Assembly (NCBI GenBank): GCA_002385815.1
Contig: DGEE01000098.1
Location: 519-26,752, forward strand
Origin: Hungateiclostridiaceae bacterium UBA3934
GTDB taxonomy: Bacteria; Bacillota; Clostridia; Acetivibrionales; DTU013
Length of the DNA stretch: 26,234 nucleotides
Direction of reading: 5' to 3'
Below the pieces are notes generated by a model, which saw only the letters and a program-made list of their open reading frames with translations, made no database searches and was not told the origin of the DNA. The position numbers were made by a program, and so were the translations under genes. Position 1 is the first letter of the stretch; every line of letters starts with the position of its first letter. Shown here in pieces: positions 7,081 through 14,469 of the stretch.

Positions 7081-8217
7081 TTGGGGAGGCTCAGTCTTGT
7101 TATAGCTGATTATGATGCTGAATATATTCGGAATTTAGAAAAATATCTAATACTGAATTATCCCGGGAGATTTGGGCTGACATCCTTCTCATCATCCCAT
7201 ACACTGTGTGAATTTCTCGAAAGTCAGGCCTCTGCGGACATAATCCTTGTGAACAGTAGTATATATGAGGACAGGATCGAACAGTACGACCGGGGGCTGG
7301 TACTGCTGCTGGCGGAAAACGGCTCCGGGCCTGTTCCGCAATGTCCGGGTGCGATCCGAAAATACCAGCACGCGGACAGACTGGTATCTGAACTGCTGAG
7401 ACTGTATACGGCCAATTCGAGCAAGGATCGCCTGGTGCCGGGACGAAAGAACACATGTATCATCAGCGTCGTATCGCCTGCCGGAGGAGTCGGAAAAAGC
7501 AGCATTGCTGCAGGCTGCAGCATGATGTGTGCCGGCAGGGGGCTCAGGACATTTTATCTGAACCTGGAGGATATCGCTTCGACGGCCAATTTCTTCAACG
7601 GCGAATCAAATCAAAGCTTCTCCAATGTACTGTACCATTTGAAAGGCAGCTCCAACCTGTGGCTCAGGCTGGAGTCGGCTAAATGTTCAGATGCCAGGAA
7701 TGGGGTACATTTTTTCAAGCCTGCTGAAAGCGCACTGGAAATGAATGAATTCGAGAAACAGGATGCTGTACGGCTGATCAGGGAGTTCAAATCAAGCTGC
7801 GTATACGACATGGTATTCGTTGATACTTCCCCGGGGCTCAGTGAAACGAATACAGTAGTTATGAGTCATTCCGACGTCATTTTGCTCGTGCTGACTCAGG
7901 ATCCCATCATGGAATCAAAAGCCGACATTTTCAGTAAAGGGCTCGCCTTGCTGGAGTCCGGATGGAAGTCTGGGCTCACGGACAAGCTCCTGCCTGTCGT
8001 CAATTTCTCATCCGGATCCGCCGGCTGCATATCTGTTTGCGGATACAGACCGGCTGCGGCAATACCTGACAAGTCCGGACCACGCGGTAGGTTTGGGGCT
8101 GGCGAGGCTGTCAGAGATGTTTCATTTCTTGCAAGTCTGAATGGGATTGTGGATCAAATACTGGCAGGGAGGCAACTGGCTGGCATTCCCGGAGAGGGAG
8201 GTGGGTCTGTTGCTTGA
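7081..8217 (+). CDS. cpaE: CpaE/TadZ-like MinD-family ATPase with degenerate receiver domain
   Basis: 378 residues from TTG at 7081, preceded by GGGGGTGGTG. Residues about 4-110 fold like a response-regulator receiver (acidic D10 and D12 after the first strand), but the phosphoacceptor position at the end of the third strand reads ILVNSS, with Asn58, so it is probably not phosphorylated. Residues about 125-300 form a MinD/ParA-type ATPase with the P-loop SPAGGVGKSS (about 132-141) and a switch motif VDTSPGLSE near 255. The signature lysine that usually opens the deviant Walker A motif (KGGxGKT) is Ala here. In Tad systems this protein places the assembly machine at the cell pole or membrane. 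It is the first gene of the operon and overlaps the motor gene by 8 nt. The C-terminal tail is Gly/Ala-rich and poorly conserved-looking. Confidence 0.85.
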   Translation: MGRLSLVIADYDAEYIRNLEKYLILNYPGRFGLTSFSSSHTLCEFLESQASADIILVNSSIYEDRIEQYDRGLVLLLAENGSGPVPQCPGAIRKYQHADRLVSELLRLYTANSSKDRLVPGRKNTCIISVVSPAGGVGKSSIAAGCSMMCAGRGLRTFYLNLEDIASTANFFNGESNQSFSNVLYHLKGSSNLWLRLESAKCSDARNGVHFFKPAESALEMNEFEKQDAVRLIREFKSSCVYDMVFVDTSPGLSETNTVVMSHSDVILLVLTQDPIMESKADIFSKGLALLESGWKSGLTDKLLPVVNFSSGSAGCISVCGYRPAAAIPDKSGPRGRFGAGEAVRDVSFLASLNGIVDQILAGRQLAGIPGEGGGSVA

Positions 8218-9583
8218 AACGGCTGATCTCGAAAAGGCAGGGAGCTTGCAGAGTATAGCGGCGGGCGACAGGGAACTGGCAGAAGAAATAAGGGCTGAGA
8301 TCGCCCAGGGGCTGGACAGGACGAAGGATATCGATGACGATGAACTGATGGAAATGGTGACAGAGGCGGTTTTCCGCAGGTCGCAGATATCATGGCTCAA
8401 TATCGCACAAAAACGTGAGCTGGCTGATACGGTTTACAATTCCATGCGAAGACTCGACATACTCCAACCCATGCTGGATGACAAGGGCATTACCGAAATA
8501 ATGGTGAACGGGCCGGATAAGATATTCATAGAGCGTGCAGGCCGGATAGACAGGGTGGATGCAAGTTTTGACGATCAGCAGAAGCTGGAGGATGTCATCC
8601 ACAATATTGTTTCACGGACCAACAGGACCGTCAATGAGGCATCGCCCATAGTCGACTTTGTCCTGCCGGACGGGTCCAGAGTGAATGTGGTGCTCAGGCC
8701 GGTAGCACTGAACGGGCCGATAATGACGATACGAAAGTTTCCTGACGATCCCATGACCCTGGAACAGTTGACAGAGACGGGCTCATTGAGTGTTGAGGCT
8801 GCTGAAGTGCTGGACTGCCTTGTGAGGGCCAAATACAACATATTCATCTGCGGAGGTACCGGAAGTGGAAAAACAACATTCCTCAATGCGCTTGCAGGGA
8901 GGATACCCCCTGATGAGCGGATCATCACCATCGAGGATTCAGCGGAGCTTCAGATAAAAGGGGTGGACAATCTAGTCAGGCTTGAGACAAGAAATGCCAA
9001 CAGTGAAGGGAAGGGCAGCATCACCATCCGCGACCTGATCAGGACGTCTCTGCGCATGAGACCTGAGAGGATAATCGTAGGTGAAGTCAGAGGGGAGGAA
9101 GCCCTTGATATGCTGCAGGCTATGAATACCGGTCATGACGGTTCATTATCCACCGGTCATGCCAACTCTGCCGAAGACATGCTCAAGAGACTGGAGACGA
9201 TGGTTATCAGCGCTTCGCCCATACCTTTGGACGCAGTGAGGCAGCAGATCTCCTCAGCAATCGATATAATGGTGCATCTTGGCAGGCTGAGGGACAAGAC
9301 GAGAAGAGTCCTTGAAATATGTGAAATATCAGGCTTCAACGATGGTCGGATCCTTCTGAACCCACTTTTTGTGTTTAAGGAAACAAGGACATGTGACAGT
9401 GCTGTCTCCGATATATGCGAAGAAGTCGCGGATACCGGCAGATCAAAAACAGGATCCGCCGGTGACCGGACAGAAGACGGTTCGTTTGTGGCAGGAAGCC
9501 TTAGCTGGACCGGCAATATGCTCGTCAGGACATACAAGCTGAAAATGGCGGGTATCCGCTGCAGATTAGGCGGTGATATCTAG
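8210..9583 (+). CDS. cpaF: CpaF/TadA pilus-assembly ATPase
   Basis: 457 residues. TTG at 8210 is chosen as start because GGGAGG (about 8196-8201) is correctly spaced; the frame also runs upstream without a ribosome site. This secretion ATPase (VirB11/PilT superfamily) forms a hexamer that powers pilin insertion. All hallmarks are visible: the CpaF core opening MLDDKGITEIMVNGPD, Walker A GGTGSGKTT (215-223), an acidic box ITIEDSAEL, Walker B IIVGEVRGEE (288-297) and the His box GHDGSLSTGH (308-317). The C-terminal 70 residues extend past the conserved core and look variable. Translation is coupled to the gene before (8-nt overlap) and after (TAGTG overlap). Cytoplasmic, docking on TadB/TadC. 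Confidence 0.95.
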   Translation: MLETADLEKAGSLQSIAAGDRELAEEIRAEIAQGLDRTKDIDDDELMEMVTEAVFRRSQISWLNIAQKRELADTVYNSMRRLDILQPMLDDKGITEIMVNGPDKIFIERAGRIDRVDASFDDQQKLEDVIHNIVSRTNRTVNEASPIVDFVLPDGSRVNVVLRPVALNGPIMTIRKFPDDPMTLEQLTETGSLSVEAAEVLDCLVRAKYNIFICGGTGSGKTTFLNALAGRIPPDERIITIEDSAELQIKGVDNLVRLETRNANSEGKGSITIRDLIRTSLRMRPERIIVGEVRGEEALDMLQAMNTGHDGSLSTGHANSAEDMLKRLETMVISASPIPLDAVRQQISSAIDIMVHLGRLRDKTRRVLEICEISGFNDGRILLNPLFVFKETRTCDSAVSDICEEVADTGRSKTGSAGDRTEDGSFVAGSLSWTGNMLVRTYKLKMAGIRCRLGGDI

Positions 9584-10326
9584 TGCCGGATTACAACACT
9601 TATGTCATGGGGATAAAGCAAAGGATATTTTTTATATCGATAGCGGCATCAGTTATTTTTGCTGCAGGCTTCCTGTTCTACAGAAGTGTTTTGATATCGC
9701 TGCTCCTTACACCGCTGGCGCTGCTATACCCGAAGATAAAGACGAAAGAAATAATAAAACGAAGAAAAAGGGAACTGAATATACAATTCAAGGACCTGCT
9801 GTATTCCCTCGCTTCGTCTGTTTCAGCCGGCAAAACCATCGAATCGGCCTTCAGGACAGCGCTCGACGACCTGTCCGTGCTTTATCCGGAGCCGTCTGCA
9901 TATATACTTGCAGAAATCAGGAACATAATAAGCAGACTGGATACCAATGAGACGCTTGAATCCGCACTGTTTGAATTTGCCGGACGCGCCGGGCTCGAGG
10001 ATATCGACAACTTTGTCAATGTCCTCAATATCAGCAGGAGGACCGGCGGCAATGTAGCTCAGATAATAAGGAATACTTCATCGATCATCAGTGACAGGAT
10101 AGAGGTCAGCCAGGAAATCGACATGATGCTGGCTGAACGCAGATTCGAACAGAAGGTGCTCAATGCAGTGCCGGTGTTCATGGTTGCACTGCTGTCTGTC
10201 AGCGCAGCGGAGTATATGCATCCGGTTTTCAACACTGCTGCAGGGAGAGTCACGATGACTGTCGCCCTGGCAATGATGGCGGCAGCCTGGTTCATATCTT
10301 CAAAGCTGAATGATATCAAGCTTTGA
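9583..10326 (+). CDS. tadB: TadB-like inner-membrane platform protein
   Basis: 247 residues from GTG at 9583, which shares its G with the previous stop (TAGTG); AGGCGGTG lies upstream. Two TMs at the N-terminus (about 14-45), a type II secretion F (GspF) cytoplasmic domain at about 65-195 (motifs FKDLLYSLASSVSAGKTIESAF-like helix and SRRTGGNVAQII) and two TMs at the C-terminus fit TadB. It forms, with TadC, the membrane platform on which the CpaF ATPase acts. The usual TadB length is somewhat greater (about 300), the loss being at the N-terminal end. Confidence 0.9.
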   Translation: MPDYNTYVMGIKQRIFFISIAASVIFAAGFLFYRSVLISLLLTPLALLYPKIKTKEIIKRRKRELNIQFKDLLYSLASSVSAGKTIESAFRTALDDLSVLYPEPSAYILAEIRNIISRLDTNETLESALFEFAGRAGLEDIDNFVNVLNISRRTGGNVAQIIRNTSSIISDRIEVSQEIDMMLAERRFEQKVLNAVPVFMVALLSVSAAEYMHPVFNTAAGRVTMTVALAMMAAAWFISSKLNDIKL

Positions 10327-10389
10327 TCAATATTGGCCGGCCCGGGATGCTTTCCGGTCCCCGGTGAAAACAGTGTTGAGAGGTCTGAC

Positions 10390-11250
10390 ATGGCTGTTTT
10401 TTTCACAATTTCGGTCATTATCTTCGCGATGCTGCATTTTTTATCAAAAGACAGATATGCAGATACCGTAAGTATGCTGGATAAAAAAGAATATCCGATG
10501 AAGGAGTTTCTGCCAGCAGGCTTGTTTATCCTTGATACTTTCAAGCACAGCTACAACACAGGTTACGACAGGAGGCTGGCCTTGGCGGTCACTGAGCTTT
10601 ACGGACACAGGAAAGCCCTGCTCATGCTTCGTGTACACTGGGGGAACAAAATATCTCTGGCGCTCCTGGCTTTGCTGTTTATCGGTTTCGTGGGAATGTT
10701 TACCGAGATCGATGGAGGATATCTGTTTTTTTGCGTACTGATACTGGCGGCCGTTATTGTACTCAGTGACAGGGAGTTGAATGAGAAGGTCAAAAAGAGA
10801 CGTCAGTCAATCCAACTTGAGTTCCCGGATTTCGTCAACAAGCTGACATTGCTGGTCAATGCGGGGCTGACCGTATCAAAGGCATGGGAGAAAGCTGCAT
10901 TTGACGCTGAACGGCAAACCCCTCTTTACAAGGAGCTCCGCATCGCGGTTCAGGCTGTCAGGGCTGGCGCATCCGAGTATAAGGCATATGAAGAATTTGC
11001 AAAGAGATGTCATGTCCCGGCAGTCACCCGTTTTGTGACCGTGGTATTGCAAAACATCAGGAAAGGAAATTCCGAACTGGTTCCTGTATTGAGGCTTCTG
11101 GCGGACGAATGCTGGGAAATGCGGAAGAACACGGCAAAGAAATTCGGCGAGGAGGCCTCGACAAAGCTATTGCTGCCAATGATGCTCATGTTCATTGCTA
11201 TCCTGCTGATAGTCGGAATGCCGGCTGTTCTGGCGCTGAGAAATATATGA
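10390..11250 (+). CDS. tadC: TadC-like inner-membrane platform protein
   Basis: 286 residues from ATG at 10390, preceded by GAGAGGT; an upstream in-frame extension of 19 residues has no ribosome site. Layout: TM at 2-18, a soluble stretch, two TMs at about 88-125, a GspF-type domain (about 140-250, with FPDFVNKLTLLVNAGLTVSKA and RKGNSELVPVL) and a final TM ending ALRNI. It is the second half of the Tad platform. It follows TadB after a 63-nt gap, the largest in the core operon, which holds GC-rich sequence but no clear terminator. Confidence 0.9.
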   Translation: MAVFFTISVIIFAMLHFLSKDRYADTVSMLDKKEYPMKEFLPAGLFILDTFKHSYNTGYDRRLALAVTELYGHRKALLMLRVHWGNKISLALLALLFIGFVGMFTEIDGGYLFFCVLILAAVIVLSDRELNEKVKKRRQSIQLEFPDFVNKLTLLVNAGLTVSKAWEKAAFDAERQTPLYKELRIAVQAVRAGASEYKAYEEFAKRCHVPAVTRFVTVVLQNIRKGNSELVPVLRLLADECWEMRKNTAKKFGEEASTKLLLPMMLMFIAILLIVGMPAVLALRNI

Positions 11251-11267
11251 GGATTGGAGGTGATCCG

Positions 11268-11483
11268 ATGAACAAGTTGGTCAGGTGTTTCCTGAGCGAG
11301 GAGGATGGCCTCGGAACAGTGGAAATAGTCGTTATTATCGCTGTTCTTGTAGGCATTGCGCTCATATTCAGGGATGCGATCATCAAATTTGTCACTGACA
11401 TAATGAAAAGCGTTTTTGCGAGTGATTCCATAACAACCGATGTACAAAGTGAACTGATAAGACAGAATAACCAGATCAACTGA
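11268..11483 (+). CDS. Flp1-like type IVb prepilin
   Basis: 71 residues, ATG at 11268 with a textbook GGAGGTGAT site. The leader MNKLVRCFLSEEDG ends in Gly14, followed by LGTVEIVVIIAVLVGIAL. Glu19 is at +5 from the cut site, as required by prepilin peptidases (G|xxxxE). A hydrophobic helix (20-35) would form the pilus core, and the tail is short and polar. It lacks the Glu-Tyr pair of classical Flp pilins (Glu-Ile here), fitting the Flp1-like family of Firmicutes. No prepilin peptidase (TadV/CpaA) is in the window, so processing depends on a gene elsewhere. It follows tadC by 17 nt. Confidence 0.88.
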   Translation: MNKLVRCFLSEEDGLGTVEIVVIIAVLVGIALIFRDAIIKFVTDIMKSVFASDSITTDVQSELIRQNNQIN

Positions 11484-11538
11484 GAAGGCTTCAAGTAAAG
11501 GCTGTACCTGCAAGGTGATATTTTGGGGGAAATTTATC

Positions 11539-13200
11539 ATGTCCGAAATTGCTGGAGAAACTATAAAAGAACTGGAATTCATATACGAAAGCGATGCCGC
11601 ATCCAGTTTTCTTGTGATCAGGTGTGCCGGAAGAGTTATAGAGTACCAGGCCGCCATGCTTGAAAACAATGATATAGGATATATCATTCCGGTAGAAATG
11701 GTCAAAAAAGAAAATGTCAGCTGTTTTTACTGCAATATAACCTCACAGATACCGCTCTCGCTATATCTGAAGAGAAACAAGCTCAGCAAGGAGGCATTCC
11801 TTAAGCTCATCCTGAACATATCCGTATGCATCGACAATTCAGCGGGATACCTGCTGTATCCGTCCAACTTCCTGCTGAAGCCCGAGTTTATCTATGTCGA
11901 CCCCGGAACGCTGGATGTTATGATCGTATACATACCGGCAGAGTTCCGGCAGGATGATTCAGGCTCATTACAGACACTGGTGTCTGAACTGCTGATGCAG
12001 CACATAAATGAGGAGGACTTCTGCACCGGCAACCTGGTCCAGCGTATATTGTCGGAGGTCAAAAGCGAGGCCTTCAGTATCAGGGGGCTGATGGCGCTTA
12101 TAAATGAACTGTTGTACAAACCGGATCCAAAAGAAACACCTGTACCGATATACGATCGGGAAATTTGTATGAAAACACTTGAAGAAAATAGAGAAAAATA
12201 TAAAATAGAGGAAAAGAAGGAAGTTGCGGAGAATGACAGGCAGAAAAAGTCATTATATGCCGTTGCTGTCGTGGCATTGCTGCAGCTTGTAATGGGCTGT
12301 GTAATATATATGTGCCGCGGAATGATCGCCGGTACAGGTAAGGATGCATTAGCAAATTACGCTGCCGTGGCACTGATAGTCCTGGCGATTGAAGTACTGA
12401 TCTTCAGAAAACTGCAGGTGATGAAAGTGTTCAGCGTCAGAGATACAGGCGGTGAAGCCCAGGATAGGGACTGTGGAAAGGCAGCCGGACAGCAGGACAG
12501 TGACCGAAGGCTGGAGACTATGGGACAGATAACAGATCAGATACGGGCAAATCGGAAGGGGCCAAAGGATTACAGCAGTCGCCAGGCGGTCACCGCAGAT
12601 GAAACAATGGTGATCCCAAGTGGAGCAGCCGGAGTTCATGGACGCGGTCCGGAAAAAAGGAGCATGGCACATTCTGCAGCATCCTGGTTAACGGGAGCAG
12701 GCAGCAGTTTGCCTGAAACTGACGAAACACCGGTTGATGAGAAAGCGGCGTGTTTTACTCAGAAAACGGAGATACTTGGTACCCGAAATGAAGACGAGTT
12801 CGTATTGGTAAGCAGGAACAGGCATACTGAGGATATAGTCATCGACAGAAATGAATTTATTGTAGGCAGACTTGCCGGGCATGTAGATCACATCCTGTAC
12901 AACAATGCTGTCGGAAAGCTTCATGCTGAGTTCATACTCAGGAATGGACGCTGCTATGTCAAGGATCTGAATTCCATGAACGGCACCTTCATAAACGGTA
13001 AGAGAATAGAAAGCAATAAGGAGATCCTTTTGAAAAACAATGACGACCTTCGGCTGGCAAACTGTGAGTTTATCTTCAGATGCGGATACGATCAGGAATA
13101 CGATAAACCAGATAATGATAAGGAGGCGGGAAAATGTATGACAGACGAATTGTGTGGCATGGGAAGCCTGTTGCAAGAAAATGTACTGAGATCATTCTGA
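11539..13200 (+). CDS. DUF6382-type N-terminal domain, two TM segments and FHA domain
   Basis: 553 residues counted from ATG 11539 (GGGGGA 8 nt upstream); a GTG at 11515 would add eight residues but has no good ribosome site. Residues about 1-165 match the DUF6382-like domain found in FHA proteins of clostridial Tad loci (my recollection of the family). A coiled, charged stretch follows, then two TMs (about 239-259 and 275-292), a low-complexity linker of about 130 residues and an FHA domain (about 434-515) with GRLAG, KLHAEF and NSMNGTFING. FHA domains bind phosphothreonine; here the usual Ser-Arg before xHA is Gly-Lys, so ligand binding may be altered. It probably tunes pilus assembly from the membrane. 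Its 3' end overlaps the next gene by 67 nt. Confidence 0.85.
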   Translation: MSEIAGETIKELEFIYESDAASSFLVIRCAGRVIEYQAAMLENNDIGYIIPVEMVKKENVSCFYCNITSQIPLSLYLKRNKLSKEAFLKLILNISVCIDNSAGYLLYPSNFLLKPEFIYVDPGTLDVMIVYIPAEFRQDDSGSLQTLVSELLMQHINEEDFCTGNLVQRILSEVKSEAFSIRGLMALINELLYKPDPKETPVPIYDREICMKTLEENREKYKIEEKKEVAENDRQKKSLYAVAVVALLQLVMGCVIYMCRGMIAGTGKDALANYAAVALIVLAIEVLIFRKLQVMKVFSVRDTGGEAQDRDCGKAAGQQDSDRRLETMGQITDQIRANRKGPKDYSSRQAVTADETMVIPSGAAGVHGRGPEKRSMAHSAASWLTGAGSSLPETDETPVDEKAACFTQKTEILGTRNEDEFVLVSRNRHTEDIVIDRNEFIVGRLAGHVDHILYNNAVGKLHAEFILRNGRCYVKDLNSMNGTFINGKRIESNKEILLKNNDDLRLANCEFIFRCGYDQEYDKPDNDKEAGKCMTDELCGMGSLLQENVLRSF

Positions 13201-14426
13201 CAGCGCTGTTTTTTACAATGCTGGTGCTGTTCGTGCCGACGCGCGCAGATGCCGGTGAAACTACACCCGTATATGAAAATGAAACGGCCTTCAGGATAAA
13301 GCCTCTGCAGGACAGGCTTGCAGCACTGGAACAGGAAGAGATAGACGGTATACTGGCCGCATACGGAGACATGAACTCCCATTGGAGCCGCAATGAGGTC
13401 GGGATGTTGTCCCTGATCGGCATAGTCAATGGCTATAATGGCATGTTTTACCCCAATGATCCGGTCCAGGTCGACCAGTTTCTCAAGATGACGGTCAGAT
13501 CGATGGGGTTTGCACCGGGAGAGAACACGAAGTACTGGGCTCAGAATTATATAGATATAGCTGTCGGGCAGCAACTGATATCGGAAAATGAGTTTGCCGA
13601 TTACAAACGCCCCATCACACGCGAGGAGGCAACCAGGATCATAGTAAAGGCAACTCTGCTGAAAGAGGAATTCCCGTATAACGATCCCTATAATAATCCG
13701 GATAATCTTGTCCGGTCAAAGATAAAGGACTATGCACACATAAAGGACGAAAACAAGCAATATGTACTGCAGTCCTATGAAATCGGACTTATCAGAGGAA
13801 CGGGCGACCGGTTCAGGCCTGCGGATACGCTGACACGTGCGGAAGCGGCGACGATTATGATCAGGTACCTGAATGATGCGTCGCGCGTACCCTTCATCCC
13901 GGCAGAGGATGAGGTGTATACATGTGTGAATCCGGGTGGGACCGTTGTGACAGCATGGCCGCCTCCGAAAAAGGAGATAATCGATGCGGCGAATGCATTC
14001 AGGAATGTGGAGAAGAAGTCAAAAGGCTTTGTTGCTACAGGGTTCAGTGAAACAGGGTATGTCATATTTTATGACTTCTATGAGAGCGAGGAGAAGTATA
14101 AGCAAGACAGTATTCATAATATCCAAATGGCGATTTATTTCAATACAATAAATGATATTCGTCTTTTGGACAATCCATATCATATAGTGCTGTATGATGC
14201 CGAAGCCGTGCAGCGGCTCCACAGGAACGTCATATACGAAATGTTCAGGTTCTGGTTCGAGGACGAAGCCGACAAGGCCATGGCACAGTTTGACAGGTAC
14301 CTGGGATATGCCGTCGGCGGCGACCAGGTGCACCGCATAGATGAAATCTTTTATAACGGCCGGAAGATGTTCTTCCATAAGATAGGCGGAGACAATGGAT
14401 TCACTTTATCAATTCATAGTCTGTAG
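13134..14426 (+). CDS. Secreted three-SLH-domain surface protein of the Tad locus
   Basis: 430 residues from ATG 13134, preceded by a strong AAGGAGGCGGG, which makes the 67-nt overlap with the FHA gene credible. The signal peptide has a long basic n-region and cleaves after PTRADA (residue 40). Three SLH repeats follow (about 80-126, 136-180, 198-247; e.g. NGMFYPNDPVQVDQF, RPITREEATRIIV, GDRFRPADTLTRAEAATIM), so the mature protein should bind wall polysaccharide by its N-terminal half. The remaining 180 residues form an unrecognised alpha/beta domain without TM. Its place between the pilin/FHA genes and the giant secreted protein suggests a surface anchor or pilus base (inference). Confidence 0.85.
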   Translation: MYDRRIVWHGKPVARKCTEIILTALFFTMLVLFVPTRADAGETTPVYENETAFRIKPLQDRLAALEQEEIDGILAAYGDMNSHWSRNEVGMLSLIGIVNGYNGMFYPNDPVQVDQFLKMTVRSMGFAPGENTKYWAQNYIDIAVGQQLISENEFADYKRPITREEATRIIVKATLLKEEFPYNDPYNNPDNLVRSKIKDYAHIKDENKQYVLQSYEIGLIRGTGDRFRPADTLTRAEAATIMIRYLNDASRVPFIPAEDEVYTCVNPGGTVVTAWPPPKKEIIDAANAFRNVEKKSKGFVATGFSETGYVIFYDFYESEEKYKQDSIHNIQMAIYFNTINDIRLLDNPYHIVLYDAEAVQRLHRNVIYEMFRFWFEDEADKAMAQFDRYLGYAVGGDQVHRIDEIFYNGRKMFFHKIGGDNGFTLSIHSL

Positions 14427-14469
14427 CAAGCAATAATAAGCAATTCCAAACAGAGAGGTTGCATTTGTC

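Noticed and set aside
10327..10389. Hidden gene or terminator between tadB and tadC
   Set aside because: The 63 nt are GC-rich with short palindromic bits but show no stable stem with T-run and no coding signal beyond a frame without ribosome site.
10059..10544. A 161-residue minus-strand frame over tadB/tadC
   Set aside because: Antisense to conserved pilus genes, without recognisable motifs or a ribosome site.
11010..11705. A 231-residue minus-strand frame across tadC, the pilin and the FHA gene
   Set aside because: It is antisense to three well-supported genes, has no recognisable domain and crosses gene borders.
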